From positions 13,441 to 77,440 of the forward strand of contig CAYZZU010000010.1 of NCBI GenBank assembly GCA_964483105.1: DNA of 64,000 nucleotides. Reading direction: 5' to 3'. Below the pieces are notes generated by a model. The model searched no databases, had not been told where the DNA came from, and saw only the letters and a program-made list of their open reading frames with translations. Of the stretch, positions 44,873-54,028 are shown in pieces. Made by a program: the position numbers and the translations under genes. Every line of letters begins with the position of its first letter. Position 1 is the first letter of the stretch. Source of the DNA: CAYZZU01 sp964483105 (GTDB lineage Bacteria; CG2-30-53-67).

Positions 44873-44899
44873 TAAAGTGCGTTCCATTTGATCCGATAC
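44873..44899 (+). promoter_or_regulatory. Sigma-28 (FliA) type promoter of the chemoreceptor gene
   Basis: TAAAGTGC (44873-44880), 11 bp, then TCCGATAC (44892-44899). Compared with the enterobacterial consensus TAAAGTTT-N11-GCCGATAA, each half has two mismatches and the cores TAAAG and CCGATA are intact. It is about 90 bp before the chemoreceptor start. The rest of the 271-bp gap (44719-44989) holds nothing else I recognise. Confidence 0.65.
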
Positions 44900-44989
44900 A
44901 GGAGTAAGCAGCGCCTTTTCCCGATTGTCTTTTCCAATGTGCGGAGTTGTGGGTGATGGGGGCCGGACTCCATTTGTGGAGGGGTTGTA

Positions 44990-46969
44990 ATGAAAATTCA
45001 GGGGCGGATGGCAGCGGTTTTCGGAGTGTTGACGCTTTGTTTCTTGGGGAATCTTGTCGGGATTCAGATCTGGATTCATGGTTCCCGGTCTTATGGAAGG
45101 GTGATCAACCTGGCCGGGAAGCAACGGATGCTGATGCAGAAGCTGACCAAGGATGTCCTGTTTATCACGGAGGGATTAGACGTCAGGAAGGACGCCGAGG
45201 AGACGGCCGGGCTCTTTGACCGGACACTTCAGGGGTTGATGAAGGGAGATCCTACCCTCGGATTGCCCCCCGCGGAAAATCGTAACATTCTAAAACAACT
45301 GCAAAGGGTCGAGGGGTTGTGGAAGGGGTTTGATGCTGACCTTGTGAAACGGATGTCGGGTGGGAGGGCGGACCTTGAAAGTTCCCGGAGACTGTTTGAT
45401 TCTTCCGTCAAAATCCTGCGTGAGATGAACCTCGCGGTCAAGATGATGGAAGGAGAGTCCGCCCGTTCCATTGTCCACCTGAGGAATCTGGTTCTGTTTC
45501 TCTTTGCGTTGTCCTGTATTACGGTTGCGGTTTCATTCTATTATGTCAAGAGGGGAATCATCAACCGGATTCGTTCTGTCACCCGGATGGTTGGAAGGCT
45601 TGCTGAAGGCGATCTTCAGGAAGTGTGTGTGGAAGATGACGGGACGGATGAAATTTCCGAATTAAATCAAAGTATAGCCGCCCTCACCAGGGTATGGAAC
45701 ACGATTACTCGTGAATTCCTGGATGTCACCTCGTCTATTTCGCTTTCAACCAGCCGGGTCTGGTCTTCCTTCAATGTCAACATCAAGGGGATCGGCAGAC
45801 AGAATGTGCAGGCGGAACAGATCGCGACCGCCTCGGAGGAAATGTCGCAGACTTCAACGGAGATTGCCGGAAACGTTTCATTGGCGGCCGATCATTCCAG
45901 CAAGGCGACCGGGGCCGCGGAAGAGGGATCCCGGACCATGGAGGAGGCTGCCAAGAGTATCGAAGAACTGACCAGGGCGGCGGACGGGCTGGGGACGATG
46001 ATTGGTCGCCTGGATGGACGTATCGGTGAGATCGGACAGATTATTCACCTGATCAACGAAATCGCCGATCAGACCAACCTCCTTGCGCTCAATGCCGCCA
46101 TTGAGGCGGCGCGGGCCGGAGAGTACGGCCGTGGTTTCGCCGTCGTGGCGGATGAGGTCCGGAAACTGGCGGAAAAAACGATCAAGGCGACCTCGAGTAT
46201 CTCTGAGACGATCCATGGAATCCAGTCCGATTCCAGGGAAACCGACACCCAGATGCAGGTCTCGCGTCAGAAGGTGTCGGAATCAGTGCACTATATCGAG
46301 GAGACCCGGAAGGCCCTGGCGAACATCCTGGCCTTTTCCAGGAATTCTTCGGATGAAATCACAAGAATTGCAACGGCCGCGGAAGAACAATCCACCACTT
46401 CGGAGGAGATCACCCGGAGTATCGCCGATTCAGCCGAAGTCTCCAAGAAGATGCTGGAAACGGCACAGGGAATGGTCGCGGAGGTCGATACTCTGAACCA
46501 GGAGATCGATAAACTGGCTGAACATGTCTCCTGGTTCCGGTTACCCGAGGACGCGGTGTTGGAAATCCAATCCGCCATGGTGGCCCATGGGAAATGGGTC
46601 CAGAGGCTTTATCGGATGTATTACGCCGGGGAACGGATCGACCCTTCGGAAGTGGACGATCCGAGGGAATGCCGGTTCGGAAAGTGGTACTATGGCAAGG
46701 GGGTCGGGGAGTGCGGTTCTCTGAAGGAGTTTTCCAGTTTGGATACACCCCATCGTGAGCTGCACCAACACGCGAAAGCGGCAGTGGAGGCCCGGATGAG
46801 GGGGGAGAGTGACAGGACGCTTCAGGAGATCGAACGGGTGGAGGAACTCAGCCGGGAAATGGTCTCCTCTCTTCAAACCCTGGCGCAAGCCGTGAAAGGC
46901 GGGAGCCGGGACGCGGCCTTGACACCCATACTCGGCGAACGGGATACCTCTATCGCAAAGGTTTCCTGA
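44990..46969 (+). CDS. Methyl-accepting chemotaxis protein with PilJ-like sensor and CZB zinc-binding domain
   Basis: Inner-membrane chemoreceptor, 659 residues. Order: TM1 (about 8-29), a PilJ/NIT-like periplasmic part starting NLAGKQRMLMQKLTKDV (about 39-160), TM2 (about 167-187), HAMP, the methyl-accepting signalling domain with hairpin tip EIADQTNLLALNAAIEAARAGEYGRGFAVVADEVR (around 355-390), and a C-terminal CZB domain (about 528-600) with H, CRFGKWYY and HRELHQHA, the His3-Cys zinc site. CZB receptors sense zinc or oxidants. Sigma-28 type promoter upstream. No che genes are in the window. Confidence 0.93.
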   Translation: MKIQGRMAAVFGVLTLCFLGNLVGIQIWIHGSRSYGRVINLAGKQRMLMQKLTKDVLFITEGLDVRKDAEETAGLFDRTLQGLMKGDPTLGLPPAENRNILKQLQRVEGLWKGFDADLVKRMSGGRADLESSRRLFDSSVKILREMNLAVKMMEGESARSIVHLRNLVLFLFALSCITVAVSFYYVKRGIINRIRSVTRMVGRLAEGDLQEVCVEDDGTDEISELNQSIAALTRVWNTITREFLDVTSSISLSTSRVWSSFNVNIKGIGRQNVQAEQIATASEEMSQTSTEIAGNVSLAADHSSKATGAAEEGSRTMEEAAKSIEELTRAADGLGTMIGRLDGRIGEIGQIIHLINEIADQTNLLALNAAIEAARAGEYGRGFAVVADEVRKLAEKTIKATSSISETIHGIQSDSRETDTQMQVSRQKVSESVHYIEETRKALANILAFSRNSSDEITRIATAAEEQSTTSEEITRSIADSAEVSKKMLETAQGMVAEVDTLNQEIDKLAEHVSWFRLPEDAVLEIQSAMVAHGKWVQRLYRMYYAGERIDPSEVDDPRECRFGKWYYGKGVGECGSLKEFSSLDTPHRELHQHAKAAVEARMRGESDRTLQEIERVEELSREMVSSLQTLAQAVKGGSRDAALTPILGERDTSIAKVS

Positions 46970-47000
46970 TATCCTGTGATCCGATCAGAATTTTCACCGG

Positions 47001-47041
47001 ATCCCTGTGGACCCGGGCCTTCGGCCCGGGTCCACAGGGAT
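47001..47041. terminator. Strong bidirectional hairpin between the chemoreceptor and addA
   Basis: Perfect 19-bp arms (47001-47019 and 47023-47041; starts ATCCCTGTGG) with a TTC loop separate the convergent chemoreceptor and addA genes. No T tract follows on either strand, so it could stop transcription through its stability or act as a repeat or binding site. A bidirectional terminator role is inferred from position. Confidence 0.7.
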
Positions 47042-47070
47042 TGATCTGAGAAATGGGCCGGCTTTCCTCC

Positions 47071-50000
47071 TCAGGAACAGAAGAATTTTCTGTATCCGCA
47101 TTCCGGACAGCACTCCTTCCTTTTCCGAAAGGTTGAAATCCGCTCCATCTCCTCAATCGTGTCCAGGATTGCCTTTTCCGTCTCCACCGGGGTTGTGTGA
47201 ACCGGATGAACGACCCCCGGCCGGAGAAAGACGAGGGCCGTCTCCACGTTCTCCCGGAAGAGGCGGTTTGCCGCCCAGGCATAGAGGGCGAGTTGGAAAC
47301 GGTAGTCTTCGGCCCGGGCGGCGATCTCCGGGAGGGGGACCCGATCGGTCTTGTAGTCGATGACCGTGAGTTCTCCCGATCGGGTGCGGTAAAAGAGATC
47401 GATGATCCCTTCAATCCGGTATGATTTCAGCTTGAGAAGGAAGGGAACCTCGGTGCGAAGTTCCGTGGCCTCTCGGAGGGATTCGGCCATATCGGAACAG
47501 GAGAAGCGGTGGAGAAGGGGGAGAATCTCCAGGCGGATTTTTTCTCTCTCCGTCGGGGAAAGGCCGCTTTGGAGGAGTTCCCGGTCGATTGTCTCGTCAA
47601 GGGTCAAATCATCGAAATCCCACTGCTGAAGGATGCGATGGACCAGACTGCCGAGCTGTGCCCCCCGGACTCCCGGCCTGTGGCGAGAGGAAAGCTCCAC
47701 GACCGGTTCCGAGATCCCCAGAATTCTTGCCAGCTCATATTTTCTGGGACACCTCCGGTAGAGGAGGAGTTGCGAGGCGGTGAAGCGCCGGGGTGGTTGT
47801 CGTTCCGGCGCTTGAAGCGACTGTTCGAAGAGTTGAATGAATGAGTCTCCGTCAGGTGGAGAGGGATATCGCCCCTGGAGAATTTCGGGGTGCCGTGTGA
47901 TCCAGGAATCTTTTCCCCCTCCGGCTTCGAATTTCTCCGGCGCGGGAGGGATAGGCCGGATGATCTGTCCTTCGTAGGAGAATGCATGCAGACAGTTCTC
48001 CTCTGTAATCCCGAAAGCGGCCCGGAGCCAGTCGATGGGGACATTCGAGTCACCCCCCCTGTGATTTGTCCCCTTGACCTGTCCGGACAGGACGAGAAAG
48101 TCCCGGGCGCGGGTGAGCGCGACATAGAATAGCCGCTTTTCCTCTTCAATCCGCACTCTCCGGGTTTTTTCCAATATGCGTGTCATCAGGAAGCCCCTGG
48201 TGAGGTTTCCCCTCTCGTCCGGGACCTCGATGCCGATGCCGAGTTGTGGATCCATCTCGATCAGATCGCTCTTTCCGTTCCGTTTCCTACCGAGGTCGGG
48301 AAGGAAAACAACCGGGAACTCCAGCCCCTTGGCCTTGTGGACGGTGAGGATTCGGACCGTTTCCTCTCCCTCCTCATCGATCAAAGATTCCCCTTCCCGT
48401 GCCTCCCGTGCCTTCAGTTCTTCGATGTAGTCGAGGAAATCGGCAAGGCCGGAGACAGGACCGGCCGGGAAGGCCCGGGCGATATCCATCAATTTCCTCA
48501 GGTTGGCATAGCGCTGCCGCCCGGAAACAGGATCGGCGAGAAGAAGGGCAGGCAGCCCCGTCCTGTCGAGAAAACGGCCGATCAGTTCCGGGATCCGAAC
48601 CCGGTCCCGCACCCGTCTTAAGGAATCGATCCACTCCCGCGCGCGGAACAGGAGCGCCCGTTCGGCCTCGTCGATCCCTTCGACTTTCTCCGGTTCCCGA
48701 AATCCATCGGAGAGAGATCTTCCCCGGGTCATGAAATAGAGGGTTTCGTCTTGAACCCCGATCGCTGCGCTTCTGAGGATCGCCGCCAGGGCTTCTTCAT
48801 TTCCGGGCTGGACAAGGACCCGAAGGAGGTTGATCACGTCGAGGATCTCCTGCCGGTCGAAAAAACCGGATCCGCTGATGACCGTGAAGGGGATCTCCCG
48901 GCGTCGAAGCGCTTCTTCGTAGAGTTTCACGTCGGTCAGCGCCCGGAGAAGGATGGCGATATCACCGAAACGGACGGCCTTCTCTTCTCCTTGCCGACCG
49001 AGGATTCTTTTCTCTCCACGGTCCACCATTTCCCTGATTCGGGCTGCGATCCGCGAGGCTTCCTCCCGACGGACCGCCCCGGCCGAATCGGTTCCATTCC
49101 GATCGGAAGTGAGAAAGCAGGATTCCACAAAGTGTGCGTTCGGGAGGCTTCCACGGTGGGGCAGGAGCGGGTTGAATCCCCCCGTATCGGTGTGAAAGAT
49201 TTCCCGGCAAAGGGGATTGATGAAATTCAGGATTCCGGCCTGGCTCCGGAAATTCTTTTGGAGGGAAATCAGGTTTTCTTCTCCTTGCCGGGCGATCTCT
49301 TCCCGGTAATCGCGGAACACTGTGACATCCGCTCCGCGGAAGCCGTAGATCGACTGTTTGTCATCGCCCACGACAAAGATCCGGCCCGGTTTCTCTCCCG
49401 CCAGGAGTCTGACGATCTCCATCTGGAGCGGGTCGGTGTCCTGATGTTCGTCGACAAGGAGGGTGGAGAATTCTTTTCGGTACCGTTCCAGCACCTCCCG
49501 ATGCTGAAGCAGGAGATCCCGGGTCAGGGTCTGGAGGTCTTCGAAGTCGAGAACTCCGAGGCTCTCCTTTTCTTTCCGGTAACGGTCGAGAAGGGGACCT
49601 GCTTCGGAAGAAAGGGCGCGCAAAAGGGCCGTTTCCTTCCGGATCCTTGTTTCGTCATACAGGGGAAGAAGCGATTGGACCAGCGTTTTGAGTTCCTTCA
49701 AGAGATCTTTTGTCCGGTTCAGCTCGTCCGGATTCCAGGCTTTCCGGCTTCCTCCCTGTATCCGGACCTGAGCGACTGAGTGGAGAGACTTCGCGTCCAG
49801 GGGAGAGTGGTCAAGGCAAGCAAGGACCTCCCGGCGTTTTTTCTCCATTCCATCTTCCGGATTGTGTGCGCCGAGGACCTTCAGACGGGAGACGATCGTG
49901 TCGATTCTTTTTTCCCCCTCCCGTCGGGCATCCAGGAGCGGCTTCATGATTTCCTGATCGGATTGACATAGATACTTCTCACACCAGGTTAAGGACTTCA

Positions 50001-50559
50001 CCCGCTGCTGAATCAGGAGGGTCAGGATCGACCGGGTTTTTTCGAGGCCATAGGCGGAGAGGAGATTCACGATCGATTCCGCTCCCTCTTTCAACCGGTC
50101 CTGAATATGGTTCCGGAGGGTTTTGTGGATCAGAATGACCGTTTCCGTCTCGTCGAGGGTGATAAAGCGGGGATCGATTCCCGCCTCGACGGCGTTTTCC
50201 TTGAGTATCCTGGTGCAAAGGCCATGAATCGTGTGGATCCAGGCTGCGCCGATCTCCCGGCAGCGGCCTTCCCACGTTTTTTTTTCTTTCGGCGGGGTAC
50301 TGCATGCCATCCGTTCCCGCATTTTTTCCCGGATTTTCTCCTTCATCCGATTCGCCGCCTTTTCCGTGAAGGTGATGGCCACGATTCTCCCGATCTCCAT
50401 CCCTGCTTTTTCGATCAGGTAGAGGAAACGCTCAACCAGGACTGTCGTCTTTCCGGAACCGGCGCCGGCGGAGACACAGAGATTCCGATCCAGGGTGGTA
50501 ATGGCCCTTTTCTGGTCCGGGGTGAAGGTGGTTTGTTTGGGTTCTGCTTCTTTTTTCAT
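47071..50559 (-). CDS. addA: AddA-like helicase-nuclease subunit
   Basis: Helicase/nuclease for double-strand break repair, partner of AddB (RecBCD equivalent). It has 1162 residues: UvrD-type Walker A GAGSGKT at 32-38, Walker B DEHQD near 370, helicase motifs to about 830, then a RecB-like nuclease (about 925-1150) with IDLF and IDYKTD catalytic residues. Unusually for AddA it also shows a CP (YRRCPRKYE near 936) and C-terminal CPECGYRKFFC cysteines, the iron-sulfur pattern normal for AddB. It follows addB across a 96-bp repeat-filled gap. Confidence 0.9.
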   Translation of the reverse strand: MKKEAEPKQTTFTPDQKRAITTLDRNLCVSAGAGSGKTTVLVERFLYLIEKAGMEIGRIVAITFTEKAANRMKEKIREKMRERMACSTPPKEKKTWEGRCREIGAAWIHTIHGLCTRILKENAVEAGIDPRFITLDETETVILIHKTLRNHIQDRLKEGAESIVNLLSAYGLEKTRSILTLLIQQRVKSLTWCEKYLCQSDQEIMKPLLDARREGEKRIDTIVSRLKVLGAHNPEDGMEKKRREVLACLDHSPLDAKSLHSVAQVRIQGGSRKAWNPDELNRTKDLLKELKTLVQSLLPLYDETRIRKETALLRALSSEAGPLLDRYRKEKESLGVLDFEDLQTLTRDLLLQHREVLERYRKEFSTLLVDEHQDTDPLQMEIVRLLAGEKPGRIFVVGDDKQSIYGFRGADVTVFRDYREEIARQGEENLISLQKNFRSQAGILNFINPLCREIFHTDTGGFNPLLPHRGSLPNAHFVESCFLTSDRNGTDSAGAVRREEASRIAARIREMVDRGEKRILGRQGEEKAVRFGDIAILLRALTDVKLYEEALRRREIPFTVISGSGFFDRQEILDVINLLRVLVQPGNEEALAAILRSAAIGVQDETLYFMTRGRSLSDGFREPEKVEGIDEAERALLFRAREWIDSLRRVRDRVRIPELIGRFLDRTGLPALLLADPVSGRQRYANLRKLMDIARAFPAGPVSGLADFLDYIEELKAREAREGESLIDEEGEETVRILTVHKAKGLEFPVVFLPDLGRKRNGKSDLIEMDPQLGIGIEVPDERGNLTRGFLMTRILEKTRRVRIEEEKRLFYVALTRARDFLVLSGQVKGTNHRGGDSNVPIDWLRAAFGITEENCLHAFSYEGQIIRPIPPAPEKFEAGGGKDSWITRHPEILQGRYPSPPDGDSFIQLFEQSLQAPERQPPRRFTASQLLLYRRCPRKYELARILGISEPVVELSSRHRPGVRGAQLGSLVHRILQQWDFDDLTLDETIDRELLQSGLSPTEREKIRLEILPLLHRFSCSDMAESLREATELRTEVPFLLKLKSYRIEGIIDLFYRTRSGELTVIDYKTDRVPLPEIAARAEDYRFQLALYAWAANRLFRENVETALVFLRPGVVHPVHTTPVETEKAILDTIEEMERISTFRKRKECCPECGYRKFFCS

Positions 50560-50560
50560 C

Positions 50561-50659
50561 GCTTTGATTTTAATTTTGGTTTTTCATTTTTCCGTTTTTT
50601 CCCGTGCTCCCCGTGTCCCCCGTGGTTGAATGCTTTTGATTTTGTTTTTGGTCTTTCAT
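50561..50659 (-). repeat. Repeat element in the addB-addA gap
   Basis: The gap is filled by repeats. Near-identical 27-28 bp direct repeats lie at its ends (50561-50587 and 50632-50659, both reading GCTTT, GATTTT, TTTTGG and ending CAT). Between them three 9-bp units (CCGTGCTCC, CCGTGTCCC, CCGTGGTTG; 50602-50628) repeat, that is CACGG-type units on the coding strand. It resembles dispersed CACGG-type intergenic repeats of environmental bacteria that I recall but cannot check. No coding function. Confidence 0.7.
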
Positions 50660-53600
50660 TTCTCATCTTTCCGGCAGATCTCCCTGTACCGGCAGTATTC
50701 GGAACACTTCTTCTCGGTGGGTTGGAAACGTCCCCCGCGGATTCCCGCCACGTAGTTTCGGATATACTGTTCGGCGGTCTCCCGGAGCTCCCGCCATTCT
50801 TCCGGCTCCGGTTTGATCTGCATTTTCCGCCCCCCTCTTCGCAGGAGGACGAAGGAGGCATGACCCGGTTTCCGCTTCTCTGCGAAGATCTTCGCCGCCC
50901 ACCCGGCATAGACCGGCAACTGGAGGCTCTCGCCTCTGCGGATCTCCCCGGCCGTGGGTGGGGCGCCTCTCCCCGTCTTGTAGTCAAGGATTGAGAATGT
51001 GGGGATCTCGCCGTTTCCGAGATCGATCCGGTCGATCTTCCCCTGGAGCCGGATTCCCTCCCCCTCTGTGGGGAGGACCAGCGGTCCGGTTGTGGAGAGG
51101 GGATCACTGTGGGGGAGGGGGGGCATTCCGAAGGCGACCTCAAAATGAGAGGGGATCTCTCCATTTTCTTCCCAGGCGTTCTTCTCCTCCTCCAGGAAAT
51201 GGTTCAGAATCCGACGGATCTCTTCCTTCCGGATCTCCCAGATCTGCCGGTGTCCCGGGATGCCCCGGTCTTCCGCCTTTGCCAGTTCCTCATCGACGAT
51301 CCCGGCCATTCGCTGTCGGATTGTGCCGATGTTTTCCGCGGTGACCGGCCCGGCGGTCTGACGATAAAAGCGTTCCAGAATCCGGTGCAGGAGGCTTCCC
51401 TGATCGAGCGCCCCCATTTCTTCATCCACCGGATCTACCGGCCGGAGCCTCAATACCCGTTTACAGAAATACCCGAAGGGACAGGCGCCGTACTGTTCCA
51501 GTGCCGTAACGGAGTAAGTGTTTTCTTCTCTCCGGATTTGTGCCGTGGCCGGAGGGGGGAGGATCCCCCGGTAGTTTCCCTCTTGTCCGGTCCGGGAGCG
51601 GATTACGCCGAGGCCGTGGAGAAGGTTTTTCACGGTTTCCGGTTTTTCCAGGAGGATACGGGCGAGCAGGTGGGGCGCGTTCGGTTCCTCATCAACCGGG
51701 CGGTGGAGAGACCGCAGAGTATAGTCGATCAGTTCCCCCGTTCGGAAAATACGGGAGCGATCCGGGAGGGGCTCCGAGAGAGGGAAGTTCTCCTCCCGGA
51801 TAGACCCTTCCTGGAAGAGTTCCCGGATCTCCCCGATATATCGGGAGGGGAGAAGTTCCCGCCCCTCGGTGTCGCTCCGGGGAAGAGTGAGGGCCAGCTT
51901 TCGTGTTGCGGCGCCGCCGGCCAGAAGGAAGAGGATTTCCTCTTCTTCCCGCCAATGGGCGGCCAGGGGGACCTGACGGTCCGGACCGAAACGTTCATTG
52001 AGCCGGATTCGATCGGTTTCACCGAAGACGGGGTTTGGAGGATGACGTCGTGGGAAAATTCCCTCGACGAGACCGCCGACAAGGACGACCGGTCGGTGGA
52101 GTCCACGGATACTCAGGGCGTCAGCCACGAGAACGACGTCTTCCCCGGGCGGGTCGGGCGCATAGGTGGTTTCGGAGAGGGCGAGATCCAGGATCCTGCA
52201 AAAATCCGGCAGGGAAATCTTCCGTCCCGGAAAGAGTGCTTCCCGGTCGTGGATCAGCCGGTCGAACAGTTCCTGAAGAGTCCTGTACGCAGCCTGGTCC
52301 CGGCGGATCAGCCTCGGTTCCTCCAAAGCGTAGATCCGCTCCTCCACCCGGAAGGTGCGAAGGAGTCGATCGAGGACTTCAACGAAGTCGGTTACCGTAG
52401 CCTGCCGCGGAAGGACGGAGAGGATGGCAAAGAGTTCATCCAGGACCCGGGAGCATTCCCGGTAATCCCGGATTTTCTCCTGATTATTGGTGAGCCGGCG
52501 GATGTGATCATCGCTTTCCCGGCTTTCTCCGTATCCGTCCATCAGAAGACTTTTCCGCGCGCACAGATTCTCCAGGCGGGAAGCAATCCGCTCTTTCCAC
52601 TCTTTCAACCCGCCCTGGATCATGGCCTCCCTCGAGAGGAGATCGATCCGTTCGGGTGGGATCTTCCCCTCCGAAAGAGGGGCAAAACGGATGTAGTCCG
52701 ACCGGAGAAGGCGGATTACAGCCTCACGACGGTACCCTGAGCGGGGGATTTCCAGCATCGCCATGGCGGTCCGGATGAGAGGATTGTCCTGAAGGGGAAG
52801 ACCGCCGGTCGGTCGGTAGGGAATGTGAAAGGATTGGAAGACCTCCCGGAGTTTATCCTGATATTCACCGGGGGTGCGGAAGACGACGGCGAAATCCCTG
52901 AAGGAGAGGTTGTCCTTCCGTTTGTATTCCCGGATCTTTCGGGCGATTTCCTCCACCTCCTGATAAGTTCCCGGTGTCCGGAGAATCTCGACGGCTTCTC
53001 CGGCTGCGGAAGAGGGAGACGGGCTGTTTCCCGTCAGGAAATGACGGCGAAAGTACGAAAGTGCGTCCGTTTTTGCCCCCGCTTTTTCGGGGAAGGATGT
53101 CATTCTTGCGTTGGGAAAGAGCTCTTTCAGCCGTTGCAGAGAGCGCAGGATAACGGGAGAGTCCGGAGGGGCTGCCAGGGTCAAGATCATATCTCCGACC
53201 CGGGGAAGACGCGAGAGGGCGCCTAAAAGCCTGAGCTGGAGTGGAGAAAAGTCATAAAAACCGGTGATGATGACATGCCGGAGGGAGAGAAGGAAAGAGT
53301 TCCGTTCTTTCCCGATCAGACGGGCGGCTGCGGCCATCAGATCCTCCCGGTCGATGAGATTTTTCTCCTTCCGGTGATGTTCATAGGCCTTGTAGATTGT
53401 GCCGAGCTCTTTCTCCCTTTCCGCGGCCTTCCGGTCTCGGAGTGATTGCAGGAAATCTTCCGGCGAGATTCCTCCTTCCTTGAGGGTCCGGATGAAATCG
53501 GCCGCGAGGTAGGCAAAACCTTTTGTTTCCCGGATTCGGTTGAAATGTCGCAGCGTAAGATCCGAAAGGACCGTTTGGAGAGTCCATTGTCTTGTCAGAG

Positions 53601-53865
53601 GGGTGACGATCCGTCCGGGAAGATGCGAACTCAGGAATACCTCTCTGGACAGATCCAGGATGGTCATGATTCTTAATCCGAGGACCCCCTCAATTTCTTC
53701 CCGGTCGATGAGGAGATTCCGGATTTCCTCAACCATCAGGTTGGAAGGGACCAGGAACAACGCCTCGTGACATCGATTGCTCCGGACGAGGGGCAGAACC
53801 GGTTCCAGGGCCATTTCGAGGACATGGGGTCCGGGCGGACCGGCAAGGATCTGAATCGAAGTCAT
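50656..53865 (-). CDS. addB: AddB-like nuclease subunit
   Basis: Large subunit of an AddAB-type recombination nuclease, 1069 residues. The N-terminal UvrD-like part lacks a Walker A (ILAGPPGPHVLE in its place), so it is probably a non-motor or Chi-recognition domain. The C-terminal PD-(D/E)XK nuclease (about 785-1069) has GKIDRIDLG and SILDYKTGRG residues, and an iron-sulfur site formed by Cys near 791 (GACPFGYFCKR) and C-x3-C-x5-C in CSEYCRYREIC at the end. First of the addB-addA pair. Confidence 0.88.
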   Translation of the reverse strand: MTSIQILAGPPGPHVLEMALEPVLPLVRSNRCHEALFLVPSNLMVEEIRNLLIDREEIEGVLGLRIMTILDLSREVFLSSHLPGRIVTPLTRQWTLQTVLSDLTLRHFNRIRETKGFAYLAADFIRTLKEGGISPEDFLQSLRDRKAAEREKELGTIYKAYEHHRKEKNLIDREDLMAAAARLIGKERNSFLLSLRHVIITGFYDFSPLQLRLLGALSRLPRVGDMILTLAAPPDSPVILRSLQRLKELFPNARMTSFPEKAGAKTDALSYFRRHFLTGNSPSPSSAAGEAVEILRTPGTYQEVEEIARKIREYKRKDNLSFRDFAVVFRTPGEYQDKLREVFQSFHIPYRPTGGLPLQDNPLIRTAMAMLEIPRSGYRREAVIRLLRSDYIRFAPLSEGKIPPERIDLLSREAMIQGGLKEWKERIASRLENLCARKSLLMDGYGESRESDDHIRRLTNNQEKIRDYRECSRVLDELFAILSVLPRQATVTDFVEVLDRLLRTFRVEERIYALEEPRLIRRDQAAYRTLQELFDRLIHDREALFPGRKISLPDFCRILDLALSETTYAPDPPGEDVVLVADALSIRGLHRPVVLVGGLVEGIFPRRHPPNPVFGETDRIRLNERFGPDRQVPLAAHWREEEEILFLLAGGAATRKLALTLPRSDTEGRELLPSRYIGEIRELFQEGSIREENFPLSEPLPDRSRIFRTGELIDYTLRSLHRPVDEEPNAPHLLARILLEKPETVKNLLHGLGVIRSRTGQEGNYRGILPPPATAQIRREENTYSVTALEQYGACPFGYFCKRVLRLRPVDPVDEEMGALDQGSLLHRILERFYRQTAGPVTAENIGTIRQRMAGIVDEELAKAEDRGIPGHRQIWEIRKEEIRRILNHFLEEEKNAWEENGEIPSHFEVAFGMPPLPHSDPLSTTGPLVLPTEGEGIRLQGKIDRIDLGNGEIPTFSILDYKTGRGAPPTAGEIRRGESLQLPVYAGWAAKIFAEKRKPGHASFVLLRRGGRKMQIKPEPEEWRELRETAEQYIRNYVAGIRGGRFQPTEKKCSEYCRYREICRKDEK

Positions 53866-54028
53866 AACACATTCCTTCGTCTGGTTACCCTTCGAAATGG
53901 GGAAGGCCGGTCGTGAAGGCCGTGAGGCTTTCCGGGACAGCGCGGCCTTAGACGGACAATCCAGGACTTTTTAGTGAAGACCGGAACTCACGGAATTTTG
54001 AGGCCCCCCGGGTTCTGAAGGCCCGCTT

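Noticed and set aside
51109..52740. 543-codon open frame on the + strand opposite addB
   Set aside because: AddB on the minus strand has nuclease motifs and a partner gene; the opposite frame has none.
53960..53985. GGACTTTTTAGTGAAG near dgt, similar to the end of the element at 9690
   Set aside because: Only one short arm matches; no inverted partner nearby. A decayed copy is possible but not supportable.
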